Source: Sepiola atlantica
Taxonomy: Eukaryota; Mollusca; Cephalopoda; Sepiida; Sepiolidae
Length of the DNA stretch: 64,000 nt
Reading direction: 5' to 3'
Assembly: GCA_963556195.1 (NCBI GenBank)
Contig: CAUVYP010001208.1
Span: 3,286,001 to 3,350,000 of the forward strand
The notes below the pieces were generated by a model that worked only from the letters and a program-made list of their open reading frames with translations, was not told where the DNA came from and searched no databases. Positions 25,627-38,644 of this stretch are shown here, piece by piece (the stretch's first letter is position 1; each line of letters begins with the position of its first letter). Made by a program: the position numbers and the translations under genes.

Positions 25627-26370
25627 TTTAGCGCGTTTTAAAGTTGATATCGCTTTTGTTTATAACTTCCACATTTATTCGAATTGTGCAACGAAACTTT
25701 GCACAGATTAGCAGAGTCACATTTGCTACTGAAGTACCCAGTTTCAGAAGTGCAGCTCTTGTACTGCCGGAGATATGTCGATACAAACTGAATACGCAAA
25801 ACATCAACAAAATTTAGCGCGTTTTAAAGTTGATATCGCTTTTGTTTATAACTTCCACATTTATTCGAATTGTGCAACGAAACTTTGTAGACAGTCGCGG
25901 ATAGGCCTTTTCTACTGAGGTACCAAGTTTCAGAAGTGCAGCTCTTGTACTGCCGGAGATATGTCGATACAAACCGAATACGCAAAACATCAACAAAATT
26001 TAGCGCGTTTTAAAGTTGATATCGCTTTTGTTTATAACTTCCACATTTATTCGAATTGTGCAACGAAACTTTGCACAGATTAGCGGAGTCACATGTTCTA
26101 CGGAAGTACCAAGTTTCAGAAGTGCAGCTCTTGTACTGCCGGAGATATGTCGATACAAACTGAATACGCAAAACATCAACAAAATTTAGCGCGTTTTAAA
26201 GTTGATATCGCTTTTGTTTATAACTTCCACATTTATTCGAATTGTGCAACGAAACTTTGTAGACAGTCGCGGATAGGCCTTTTCTACTGAGGTACCAAGT
26301 TTCAGAAGTGCAGCTCTTGTACTGCCGGAGATATGTCGATACAAACCGAATACGCAAAACATCAACAAAA

Positions 26371-28230
26371 TTTAGTGCGATTTAAAGTTGATATCGCTTT
26401 TGTTTATAACTTCACCATTCTTTAGAATTGTGCAACGAAACTTTGCAGAGATAAGCGGAGTCACATGCTCTACTGAAGTACCAAGTTTCAGAAGTGCAGC
26501 TCTTTTACTGCCGGAGAAATGTCGATACAAACTGAATACGCAAAACATCAACAAAATTTAGCGCGTTTTAAAGTTGATATCGCTTTTGATTATAACTTCC
26601 ACATTTATTCGAATTGTGCAACGAAACTTTGCACAGATTAGCGGAGTCACATTTTCTACTGAAGTACCCAGTTTCAGAAGTGCAGCTCTTGTACTGCCGG
26701 AGATATGTCGATACAAACTGAATACGCAAAACATCAACAAAATTTAGCGCGTTTTAAAGTTGATATCGCTTTTGTTTATAACTTCCACATTTATTCGAAT
26801 TGTGCAACGAAACTTTGTAGACAGTCGCGGATAGGCCTTTTCTACTGAAGTACCAAGTTTCAGAAGTGCAGCTCTTGTACTGCCGGAGATATGTCGATAC
26901 AAACTGAATACGCAAAACATCAACAAAATTTAGCGCGTTTTAAAGTTGATATCGCTTTTGTTTATAACTTCCACATTTATTCGAATTGTGCAACGAAACT
27001 TTGCACAGATTAGCGGAGTCACATGTTCTACTGAAGTACCAAGTTTCAGAAGTGCAGCTCTTGTACTGCCGGAGATATGTCGATACAAACTGAATACGCA
27101 AAACATCAACAAAATTTAGCGCGTTTTAAAGTTGATATCGCTTTTGTTTATAACTTCCACATTTATTCGAATTGTGCAACGAAACTTTGTAGACAGTCGC
27201 GGATAGGCCTTTTCTACTGAAGTACCAAGTTACATAAGTGCAGCTCTTGTACTGCCGGAGATATGTCGATACAAACTGAATACGCAAAACATCAACAAAA
27301 TTTAGCGCGTTTTAAAGTTGATATCGCTTTTGTTTATAACTTCCACATTTATTCGAATTGTGCAACGAAATTTTGCACAGATTAGCGGAGGCACATTTTC
27401 TACTGAAGTACCAAGTTTCAGAAGTGCAGCTCTTGTACTGCCGGAGATATGTCGATACAAACTGAATACGCAAAACATCAACACAATTTAGCGCGTTTTA
27501 AAGTTGATATCGCTTTTGTTTATAACTTCCACATTTATTCGAATTGTGCAACGAAACTTTGCAGACCGTCGCGGAGTCACATTTTCTACTGAAGTACCAA
27601 GTTTCAGAAGTGCAGCTCTTGTACTGCCGGAGATATGTCGATACAAACTGAATACGCAAAACATCAACAAAATTTAGCGCCTTTTAAAGTTGATATCGCT
27701 TTTGTTTATAACTTCCACATTTATTCGAATTGTGCAACGAAACTTTGCACAGATTAGCGGAGTCACATTTGCTACTGAAGTACCCAGTTTTAGAAGTGCA
27801 GCTCTTGTACTGCCGGAGATATGTCGATACAAACTGAATACGCAAAACATCAACAAAATTTAGCGCGTTTTAAAGTTGATATCGCTTTTGTTTATAACTT
27901 CCACATTTATTCGAATTGTGCAACGAAACTTTGCACAGATTAGCGGAGTCACATGTTCTACGGAAGTACCAAGTTTCAGAAGTGCAGCGTATTTACTGCC
28001 GGAGATATGTCGATACAAACTGAATACGCAAAACATCAACAAAATTTAGCGCGTTTTAAAGTTGATATCGCTTTTGTTTATAACTTCCACATTTATTCGA
28101 ATTGTGCAACGAAATTTTGCACAGATTAGCGGAGGCACATTTTCTACTGAAGTACCAAGTTTCAGAAGTGCAGCTCTTGTACTGCCGGAGATATGTCGAT
28201 ACAAACTGAATACGCAAACTATCAACAAAA
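26371..28230 (+). repeat. Repeat unit 10, first module II
   Basis: Order I-X-D-E-D*-F-G-H-E-Ft, 1860 bp. This is the first I-X-D-E-D*-F arrangement in the window, followed by G-H and a gcgtattt E (27859). D monomers here have gaagtacc with aaactgaat. Private marks: gattataac in X and gcgccttttaaag at ~27680. Confidence 0.9.
28045..28230 (+). repeat. Reference copy of monomer subclass Ft
   Basis: Ft has the class F body with the tail gcaaactatcaac in place of gcaaaacatcaac. It nearly always directly precedes class I, so the tail variant and the diverged head of the next monomer form one linked haplotype that crosses the monomer boundary chosen here. Confidence 0.9.
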
Positions 28231-28602
28231 TTTAGTGCGAGTTAAAGTTGATATCGCTTTTGGTTATTACTTCACCATTCTTTAGAATTGTGCAACGAAA
28301 CTTTGCAGAGATAAGCGGAGTCACATGCTCTACTGAAGTACCAAGTTTCAGAAGTGCAGCTCTTTTACTGCCGGAGATATGTCGATACAAACTGAATACG
28401 CAAAACATCAACAAAATTTAGCGCGTTTTAAAGTTGATATCGCTTTTGTTTATAACTTCCACATTTATTCGAATTGTGCAACGAAACTTTGCACAGATTA
28501 GCGGAGTCACATGTTCTACTGAAGTACCAAGTTTCAGAAGTGCAGCTCTTGTACTGCCGGAGATATGTCGATACAAACTGAATACGCAAAACATCAACAA
28601 AA

Positions 28603-28788
28603 TTTAGCGCGTTTTAAAGTTGATATCGCTTTTGTTTATAACTTCCACATTTATTCGAATTGTGCAACGAAATTTTGCACAGATTAGCGGAGGCACATTT
28701 TCTACTGAAGTACCAAGTTTCAGAAGTGCAGCTCTTGTACTGCCGGAGATATGTCGATACAAACTGAATACGCAAAACATCAACAAAA
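28603..28788 (+). repeat. Reference copy of monomer class F
   Basis: Class F has aattttgcac in place of aactttgcac, then agattagcggaggcac. It follows E in module I. First copies are at 10750 (185 bp) and 11121 in the transition zone. A subtype with gcagagtcac in place of gcggaggcac occurs at 14654, 16142 and 17816. Confidence 0.9.
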
Positions 28789-28974
28789 TTTAGCGCGTTT
28801 TAAAGTTGATATCGCTTTTGTTTATAACTTCCACATTTATTCGAATTGTGCAACGAAACTTTGCAGACCGTCGCGGAGTCACATTTTCTACTGAAGTACC
28901 AAGTTTCAGAAGTGCAGCTGTTGTACTGCCGGAGATATGTCGATACAAACTGAATACGCAAAACATCAACAAAA

Positions 28975-29160
28975 TTTAGCGCGTTTTAAAGTTGATATCG
29001 CTTTTGTTTATAACTTCCACATTTATTCGAATTGTGCAACGAAACTTTGCACAGATTAGCGGAGTCACATTTGCTACTGAAGTACCCAGTTTCAGAAGTG
29101 CAGCTCTTGTACTGCCGGAGATATGTCGATACAAACTGAATACGCAAAACATCAACAAAA
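28975..29160 (+). repeat. Reference copy of monomer class H
   Basis: Class H shares cacagattagcggagtcac with E but continues atttgctactg and has gtacccag instead of gtaccaag. It sits between G and D in module I. Copies at 13538 and 15026 share extra private changes (cattaattcg, cttagcac, cccaggttc), which shows they are recent duplicates. Confidence 0.9.
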
Positions 29161-29718
29161 TTTAGCGCGTTTTAAAGTTGATATCGCTTTTGTTTATAAC
29201 TTCCACATTTTTTCGAATTGTGCAACGAAACTTTGTAGACAGTCGCGGATAGGCCTTTTCTACTGAGGTACCAAGTTTCAGAAGTGCAGCTCTTGTACTG
29301 CCGGAGATATGTCGATACAAACCGAATACGCAAAACATCAACAAAATTTAGCGCGTTTTAAAGTTGATATCGCTTTTGTTTATAACTTCCACATTTATTC
29401 GAATTGTGCAACGAAACTTTGCACATATTAGCGGAGTCACATGTTCTACGGATATACCAAGTTTCAGAAGTGCAGCTCTTGTACTGCCGGAGATATGTCG
29501 ATACAAACTGAATACGCAAAACATCAACAAAATTTAGCGCGTTTTAAAGTTGATATCGCTTTTGTTTATAACTTCCACATTTATTCGAATTGTGCAACGA
29601 AATTTTGCACAGATTAGCGGAGGCACATTTTCTACTGAAGTACCAAGTTTCAGAAGTGCAGCTCTTGTACTGCCGGAGATATGTCGATACAAACTGAATA
29701 CGCAAACTATCAACAAAA

Positions 29719-31392
29719 TTTAGTGCGATTTAAAGTTGATATCGCTTTTGTTTATAACTTCACCATTCTTTAGAATTGTGCAACGAAACTTTGCAGAGAT
29801 AAGCGGAGTCACATGCTCTACTGAAGTACCAAGTTTCAGAAGTGCAGCTCTTTTACTGCCGGAGATATGTCGATACTAACTGAATACGCAAAACATCAAC
29901 AAAATTTAGCGCGTTTTAAAGTTGATATCGCTTTTGTTTATAACTTCCACATTTATTCGAATTGTGCGACGAAACTTTGCAGACCGTCGCGGAGACACAC
30001 GTTCTACTGAAGTACTAAGTTTCAGAAGTGCAGCTCTTGTACTGCCGGAGATATGTCGATACAAACTGAATACGCAAAACATCAACAAAATTTAGCGCGT
30101 TTTAAAGTTGATATCGCTTTTGTTTATAACTTCCACATTTATTCGAATTGTGCAACGAAACTTTGCACAGATTAGCGGAGTCACATTTGCTACTGAAGTA
30201 CCCAGTTTCAGAAGTGCAGCTCTTTTACTGCCGGAGATATGTCGATACAAACTGAATACGCAAAACATCAACAAAATTTAGCGCGTTTTAAAGTTGATAT
30301 CGCTTTTGTTTATAACTTCCACATTTATTCGAATTGTGCAACGAAACTTTGTAGACAGTCGCGGATAGGCCTTTTCTACTGAGGTACCAAGTTTCAGAAG
30401 TGCAGCTCTTGTACTGCCGGAGATATGTCGATACAAACCGAATACGCAAAACATCAACAAAATTTAGCGCGTTTTAAAGTTGATATCGCTTTTGTTTATA
30501 ACTTCCACATTTATTCGAATTGTGCAACGAAACTTTGCACAGATTAGCGGAGTCACATGTTCTACGGAAGTACCAAGTTTCAGAAGTGCAGCTCTTTTAC
30601 TGCCGGAGATATGTCGATACAAACTGAATACGCAAAACATCAACAAAATTTAGCGCGTTTTAAAGTTGATATCGCTTTTGTTTATAACTTCCACATTTAT
30701 TCGAATTGTGCAACGAAATTTTGCACAGATTAGCGGAGGCACATTTTCTACTGAAGTACCAAGTTTCAGAAGTGCAGCTCTTGTACTGCCGGAGATATGT
30801 CGATACAAACTGAATACGCAAACTATCCACAAAATTTAGTGCGATTTAAAGTTGATATCGCTTTTGTTTATAACTTCACCATTCTTTAGAATTGTGCAAC
30901 GAAACTTTGCAGACCGTCGCGGAGTCACATTTTCTACTGAAGTACCAAGTTTCAGAAGTGCAGCTCTTGTACTGCCGGAGATATGTCGATACAAACTGAA
31001 TACGCAAAACATCAACAAAATTTAGCGCGTTTTAAAGTTGATATCGCTTTTGTTTATAACTTCCACATTTATTCGAATTGTGCAACGAAACTTTGCACAG
31101 ATTAGCGGAGTCACATTTGCTACTGAAGTACCCAGTTTCAGAAGTGCAGCTCTTGTACTGCCGGAGATATGTCGATACAAACTGAATACGCAAAACATCA
31201 ACAAAATTTAGCGCGTTTTAAAGTTGATATCGCTTTTGTTTATAACTTCCACATTTATTCGAATTGTGCAACGAAATTTTGCACAGATTAGCGGAGGCAC
31301 ATTTTCTACTGAAGTACCAAGTTTCAGAAGTGCAGCTCTTGTACTGCCGGAGATATGTCGATACAAACTGAATACGCAAACTATCAACAAAA
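29719..31392 (+). repeat. Repeat unit 12, nine monomers with an I/G hybrid
   Basis: Order I-G*-H-D-E-Ft-[I/G]-H-Ft, 1674 bp. The first I has gatactaactg, which stops its minus-strand frame. Ft at 30649 has ctatccac. The hybrid at 30835 has a class I head and a class G barcode. Confidence 0.9.
30835..31020 (+). repeat. Hybrid monomer: class I head, class G barcode
   Basis: It has tagtgcgattt and ttcaccattctttag like I, then cagaccgtcgcggag and cttgtactg like G. The switch lies between the cttt of the mid-region and the barcode, within about 35 bp. A matching hybrid lies at 33438-33623 inside the duplicated block, so the fusion predates that duplication. Confidence 0.88.
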
Positions 31393-34367
31393 TTTAGTGC
31401 GATTTAAAGTTGATTCGCTTTTGTTTATAACTTCACCATTCTTTAGAATTGTGCAACGAAACTTTGCAGAGATAAGCGGAGTCACATGCTCTACTGAAGT
31501 ACCAAGTTTCAGAAGTGCAGCTCTTTTACTGCCGGAGATATGTCGATACAAACTGAATACGCAAAACATCAACAAAATTTAGCGCGTTTTAAAGTTGATA
31601 TCGCTTTTGTTTATAACTTCCACATTTATTCGAATTGTGCAACGAAACTTTGCACAGATTAGCGGAGTCACATGTTCTACTGAAGTACCAAGTTTCAGAA
31701 GTGCAGCTCTTGTACTGCCGGAGATATGTCGATACAAACTGAATACGCAAAACATCAACAAAATTTAGCGCGTTTTAAAGTTGATATCGCTTTTGTTTAT
31801 AACTTCCACATTTATTCGAATTGTGCAACGAAATTTTGCACAGATTAGCGGAGGCACATTTTCTACTGAAGTACCAAGTTTCAGAAGTGCAGCTCTTGTA
31901 CTGCCGGAGATATGTCGATACAAACTGAATACGCAAAACATCAACAAAATTTAGCGCGTTTTAAAGTTGATATCGCTTTTGTTTATAACTTCCACATTTA
32001 TTCGAATTGTGCAACGAAACTTTGCAGACCGTCGCGGAGTCACATTTTCTACTGAAGTACCAAGTTTCAGAAGTGCAGCTCTTGTACTGCCGGAGATATG
32101 TCGATACAAACTGAATACGCAAAACATCAACAAAATTTAGCGCGTTTTAAAGTTGATATCGCTTTTGTTTATAACTTCCACATTTATTCGAATTGTGCAA
32201 CGAAACTTTGTAGACAGTCGCGGATAGGCCTTTTCTACTGAAGTACCAAGTTTCAGAAGTGCAGCTCTTGTACTGCCGGAGATATGTCGATACAAACTGA
32301 ATACGCAAAACATCAACAAAATTTAGCGCGTTTTAAAGTTGATATCGCTTTTGTTTATAACTTCCACATTTATTCGAATTGTGCAACGAAACTTTGCAGA
32401 CCGTCGCGGAGTCACATTTTCTACTGAAGTACCAAGTTTCAGAAGTGCAGCTCTTGTACTGCCGGAGATATGTCGATACAAACTGAATACGCAAAACATC
32501 AACAAAATTTAGCGCGTTTTAAAGTTGATATCGCTTTTGTTTATAACTTCCACATTTATTCGAATTGTGCGACGAAACTTTGCAGACCGTCGCGGAGACA
32601 CACGTTCTACTGAAGTACTAAGTTTCAGAAGTGCAGCTCTTGTACTGCCGGAGATATGTCGATACAAACTGAATACGCAAAACATCAACAAAATTTAGCG
32701 CGTTTTAAAGTTGATATCGCTTTTGTTTATAACTTCCACATTTATTCGAATTGTGCAACGAAACTTTGCACAGATTAGCGGAGTCACATTTGCTACTGAA
32801 GTACCCAGTTTCAGAAGTGCAGCTCTTTTACTGCCGGAGATATGTCGATACAAACTGAATACGCAAAACATCAACAAAATTTAGCGCGTTTTAAAGTTGA
32901 TATCGCTTTTGTTTATAACTTCCACATTTATTCGAATTCTGCAACGAAACTTTGTAGACAGTCGCGGATAGGCCTTTTCTACTGAGGTACCAAGTTTCAG
33001 AAGTGCAGCTCTTGTACTGCCGGAGATATGTCGATACAAACCGAATACGCAAAACATCAACAAAATTTAGCGCGTTTTAAAGTTGATATCGCTTTTGTTT
33101 ATAACTTCCACATTTATTCGAATTGTGCAACGAAACTTTGCACAGATTAGCGGAGTCACATGTTCTACGGAAGTACCAAGTTTCAGAAGTGCAGCTCTTT
33201 TACTGCCGGAGATATGTCGATACAAACTGAATACGCAAAACATCAACAAAATTTAGCGCGTTTTAAAGTTGATATCGCTTTTGTTTATAACTTCCACATT
33301 TATTCGAATTGTGCAACGAAATTTTGCACAGATTAGCGGAGGCACATTTTCTACTGAAGTACCAAGTTTCAGAAGTGCAGCTCTTGTACTGCCGGAGATA
33401 TGTCGATACAAACTGAATACGCAAACTATCCACAAAATTTAGTGCGATTTAAAGTTGATATCGCTTTTGTTTATAACTTCACCATTCTTTAGAATTGTGC
33501 AACGAAACTTTGCAGACCGTCGCGGAGTCACATTTTCTACTGAAGTACCAAGTTTCAGAAGTGCAGCTCTTGTACTGCCGGAGATATGTCGATACAAACT
33601 GAATACGCAAAACATCAACAAAATTTAGCGCGTTTTAAAGTTGATATCGCTTTTGTTTATAACTTCCACATTTATTCGAATTGTGCAACGAAACTTTGCA
33701 CAGATTAGCGGAGTCACATTTGCTACTGAAGTACCCAGTTTCAGAAGTGCAGCTCTTGTACTGCCGGAGATATGTCGATACAAACTGAATACGCAAAACA
33801 TCAACAAAATTTAGCGCGTTTTAAAGTTGATATCGCTTTTGTTTATAACTTCCACATTTATTCGAATTGTGCAACGAACCTTTGTAGACAGTCGCGGATA
33901 GGCCTTTTCTACTGAGGTACCAAGTTTCAGAAGTGCAGCTCTTGTACTGCCGGAGATATGTCGATACAAACCGAATACGCAAAACATCAACAAAATTTAG
34001 CGCGTTTTAAAGTTGATATCGCTTTTGTTTATAACTTCCACATTTATTCGAATTGTGCAACGAAACTTTGCACAGATTAGCGGAGTCACATGTTCTACGG
34101 AAGTACCAAGTTTCAGAAGTGCAGCGTATTTACTGCCGGAGATATGTCGATACAAACTGAATACGCAAAACATCAACAAAATTTAGCGCGTTTTAAAGTT
34201 GATATCGCTTTTGTTTATAACTTCCACATTTATTCGAATTGTGCAACGAAATTTTGCACAGATTAGCGGAGGCACATTTTCTACTGAAGTACCAAGTTTC
34301 AGAAGTGCAGCTCTTGTACTGCCGGAGATATGTCGATACAAACTGAATACGCAAACTATCAACAAAA
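31393..34367 (+). repeat. Repeat unit 13, sixteen monomers
   Basis: Order I(185)-E-F-G-D-G-G*-H-D-E-Ft-[I/G]-H-D-E-Ft, 2975 bp. The opening I lacks one base (gttgattcgc at ~31412). The stretch G* to Ft with the I/G hybrid and ctatccac tail repeats unit 12, so this unit holds a tandem duplication with unit 12. Confidence 0.9.
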
Positions 34368-36784
34368 TTTAGTGCGATTTAAAGTTGATTCGCTTTTGTT
34401 TATAACTTCACCATTCTTTAGAATTGTGCAACGAAACTTTGCAGAGATAAGCGGAGTCACATGCTCTACTGAAGTACCAAGTTTCAGAAGTGCAGCTCTT
34501 TTACTGCCGGAGATATGTCGATACAAACTGAATACGCAAAACATCAACAAAATTTAGCGCGTTTTAAAGTTGATATCGCTTTTGTTTATAACTTCCACAT
34601 TTATTCGAATTGTGCAACGAAACTTTGCACAGATTAGCGGAGTCACATGTTCTACTGAAGTACCAAGTTTCAGAAGTGCAGCTCTTGTACTGCCGGAGAT
34701 ATGTCGATACAAACTGAATACGCAAAACATCAACAAAATTTAGCGCGTTTTAAAGTTGATATCGCTTTTGTTTATAACTTCCACATTTATTCGAATTGTG
34801 CAACGAAATTTTGCACAGATTAGCGGAGGCACATTTTCTACTGAAGTACCAAGTTTCAGAAGTGCAGCTTTTGTACTGCCGGAGATATGTCGATACAAAC
34901 TGAATACGCAAAACATCAACAAAATTTAGCGCGTTTTAAAGTTGATATCGCTTTTGTTTATAACTTCCACATTTATTCGAATTGTGCAACGAAACTTTGC
35001 AGACCGTCGCGGAGTCACATTTTCTACTGAAGTACCAAGTTTCAGAAGTGCAGCTCTTGTACTGCCGGAGATATGTCGATACAAACTGAATACGCAAAAC
35101 ATCAACAAAATTTAGCGCGTTTTAAAGTTGATATCGCTTTTGTTTATAACTTCCACATTTATTCGAATTGTGCAACGAAAGTTTGTAGACAGTCGCGGAT
35201 AGGCCTTTTCTACTGAAGTACCAAGTTTCAGAAGTGCAGCTCTTGTACTGCCGGAGATATGTCGATACAAACTGAATACGCAAAACATCAACAAAATTTA
35301 GCGCGTTTTAAAGTTGATATCGCTTTTGTTTATAACTTCCACATTTATTCGAATTGTGCAACGAAACTTTGCAGACCGTCGCGGAGTCACATTTTCTACT
35401 GAAGTACCAAGTTTCAGAAGTGCAGCTCTTGTACTGCCGGAGATATGTCGATACAAACTGAATACGCAAAACATCAACAAAATTTAGCGCGTTTTAAAGT
35501 TGATATCGCTTTTGTTTATAACTTCCACATTTATTCGAATTGTGCAACGAAACTTTGCACAGATTAGCGGAGTCACATTTGCTACTGAAGTACCCAGTTT
35601 CAGAAGTGCAGCTCTTGTACTGCCGGAGATATGTCGATACAAACTGAATACGCAAAACATCAACAAAATTTAGCGCGTTTTAAAGTTGATATCGCTTTTG
35701 TTTATAACTTCCACATTTATTCGAATTGTGCAACGAACCTTTGTAGACAGTCGCGGATAGGCCTTTTCTACTGAGGTACCAAGTTTCAGAAGTGCAGCTC
35801 TTGTACTGCCGGAGATATGTCGATACAAACCGAATACGCAAAACATCTACAAAATTTAGCGCGTTTTAAAGTTGATATCGCTTTTGTTTATAACTTCCAC
35901 ATTTATTCGAATTGTGCAACGAGACTTTGCACAGATTAGCGGAGTCACATGTTCTACGGAAGTACCAAGTTTCAGAAGTGCAGCGTATTTACTGCCGGAG
36001 ATATGTCGATACAAACTGAATACGCAAAACATCAACAAAATTTAGCGCGTTTTAAAGTTGATATCGCTTTTGTTTATAACTTCCACATTTATTCGAATTG
36101 TGCAACGAAACTTTGCACAGATTAGCGGAGTCACATTTGCTACTGAAGTACCCAGTTTCAGAAGTGCAGCTCTTGTACTGCCGGAGATATGTCGATACAA
36201 ACTGAATACGCAAAACATCAACAAAATTTAGCGCGTTTTAAAGTTGATATCGCTTTTGTTTATAACTTCCACATTTATTCGAATTGTGCAACGAACCTTT
36301 GTAGACAGTCGCGGATAGGCCTTTTCTACTGAGGTACCAAGTTTCAGAAGTGCAGCTCTTGTACTGCCGGAGATATGTCGATACAAACCGAATACGCAAA
36401 ACATCAACAAAATTTAGCGCGTTTTAAAGTTGATATCGCTTTTGTTTATAACTTCCACATTTATTCGAATTGTGCAACGAAACTTTGCACAGATTAGCGG
36501 AGTCACATGTTCTACGGAAGTACCAAGTTTCAGAAGTGCAGCGTATTTACTGCCGGAGATATGTCGATACAAACTGAATACGCAAAACATCAACAAAATT
36601 TAGCGCGTTTTAAAGTTGATATCGCTCTTCTTTATAACTTCCACATTTATTCGAATTGTGCAACGAAATTTTGCACAGATTAGCGGAGGCACATTTTCTA
36701 CTGAAGTACCAAGTTTCAGAAGTGCAGCTCTTGTACTGCCGGAGATATGTCGATACAAACTGAATACGCAAACTATCAACAAAA
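34368..36784 (+). repeat. Repeat unit 14, thirteen monomers
   Basis: Order I(185)-E-F-G-D-G-H-D-E-H-D-E-Ft, 2417 bp. It repeats the gttgattcgc one-base loss of unit 13. The H-D-E triplet (gaacctttg D and gcgtattt E) is present twice in a row at 35483-36040 and 36041-36598. Confidence 0.9.
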
Positions 36785-38644
36785 TTTAGTGCGATTTAAA
36801 GTTGATATCGCTTTTGTTTATAACTTCACCATTCTTTAGAATTGTGCAACGAAACTTTGCAGAGATAAGCGGAGTCACATGCTCTACTGAAGTACCAAGT
36901 TTCAGAAGTGCAGCTCTTTTACTGCCGGAGATATGTCGATACAAACTGAATACGCAAAACATCAACAAAATTTAGCGCGTTTTAAAGTTGATATCGCTTT
37001 TGTTTATAACTTCCACATTTATTCGAATTGTGCAACGAAACTTTGCACAGATAAGCGGAGTCACATGTTCTACTGAAGTACCAAGTTTCAGAAGTGCAGC
37101 TCTTGTACTGCCGGAGATATGTCGATACAAACTGAATACGCAAAACATCAACAAAATTTAGCGCGTTTTAAAGTTGATATCGCTTTTGTTTATAACTTCC
37201 ACATTTATTCGAATTGTGCAACGAAATTTTGCACAGATTAGCGGAGGCACATTTTCTACTGAAGTACCAAGTTTCAGAAGTGCAGCTCTTGTACTGCCGG
37301 AGATATGTCGATACAAACTGAATACGCAAAACATCAACAAAATTTAGCGCGTTTTAAAGTTGATATCGCTTTTGTTTATAACTTCCACATTTATTCGAAT
37401 TGTGCAACGAAACTTTGCAGACCGTCGCGGAGTCACATTTTCTACTGAAGTACCAAGTTTCAGAAGTGCAGCTCTTGTACTGCCGGAGATATGTCGATAC
37501 AAACTGAATACGCAAAACATCAACAAAATTTAGCGCGTTTTAAAGTTGATATCGCTTTTGTTTATAACTTCCACATTTATTCGAATTGTGCAACGAAACT
37601 TTGTAGACAGTCGCGGATAGGCCTTTTCTACTGAAGTACCAAGTTTCAGAAGTGCAGCTCTTGTACTGCCGGAGATATGTCGATACAAACTGAATACGCA
37701 AAACATCAACAAAATTTAGCGCGTTTTAAAGTTGATATCGCTTTTGTTTATAACTTCCACATTTATTCGAATTGTGCAACGAAACTTTGCAGACCGTCGC
37801 GGAGTCACATTTACTACTGAAGTACCAAGTTTCAGAAGTGCAGCTCTTGTACTGCCGGAGATATGTCGATACAAACTGAATACGCAAAACATCAACAAAA
37901 TTTAGCGCGTTTTAAAGTTGATATCGCTTTTGTTTATAACTTCCACATTTATTCGAATTGTGCAACGAAACTTTGCACAGATTAGCGGAGTCACATTTGC
38001 TACTGAAGTACCAAGTTTCAGAAGTGCAGCTCTTGTACTGCCGGAGATATGTCGATACAAACTGAATACGCAAAACATCAACAAAATTTAGCGCGTTTTA
38101 AAGTTGATATCGCTTTTGTTTATAACTTCCACATTTATTCGAATTGTGCAACGAACCTTTGTAGACAGTCGCGGATAGGCCTTTTCTACTGAGGTACCAA
38201 GTTTCAGAAGTGCAGCTCTTGTACTGCCGGAGATATGTCGATACAAACCGAATACGCAAAACATCTACAAAATTTAGCGCGTTTTAAAGTTGATATCGCT
38301 TTTGTTTATAACTTCCACATTTATTCGAATTGTGCAACGAAACTTTGCACAGATTAGCGGAGTCACATGTTCTACGGAAGTACCAAGTTTCAGAAGTGCA
38401 GCGTATTTACTGCCGGAGATATGTCGATACAAACTGAATACGCAAAACATCAACAAAATTTAGCGCGTTTTAAAGTTGATATCGCTTTTGTTTATAACTT
38501 CCACATTTATTCGAATTGTGCAACGAAATTTTGCACAGATTAGCGGAGGCACATTTTCTACTGAAGTACCAAGTTTCAGAAGTGCAGCTCTTGTACTGCC
38601 GGAGATATGTCGATACAAACTGAATACGCAAACTATCAACAAAA
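36785..38644 (+). repeat. Repeat unit 15, ten monomers
   Basis: Order I-E-F-G-D-G-H-D-E-Ft, 1860 bp. It has the G-D-G insertion of units 13 and 14 with a single gcgtattt H-D-E. The D at 38087 again has the catctac tail. The second G reads atttactac. Confidence 0.9.

Larger units (their letters stand above)
24883..26370 (+). repeat. Repeat unit 9, eight monomers ending in D
   Basis: Order I-E-F-G-H-D-E-D, 1488 bp. It ends in D with the normal aaaacatcaac tail rather than Ft, so the next class I head (26371) is not preceded by actatc. That breaks the usual Ft-I linkage and marks a crossover close to the boundary. Confidence 0.9.
28231..29718 (+). repeat. Repeat unit 11 (module I), near copy of unit 21
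   Basis: Order I-E-F-G-H-D-E-Ft, 1488 bp. I has tagtgcgagttaaag and D has cacattttttcg. Both rare changes recur at 46272 and 47202, exactly 18041 bp to the right. Confidence 0.9.
27859..29904 (+). repeat. Left copy of a ~2-kb block repeated 18 kb apart
   Basis: Eleven monomers, E(gcgtattt)-Ft-I-E-F-G-H-D-E-Ft-I, match 45900-47945 in order. The rare marks gcgagttaaag and cattttttcg sit at the same offset (18041). On either side the neighbours differ (H versus D on the left, G* versus H on the right). Confidence 0.85.
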
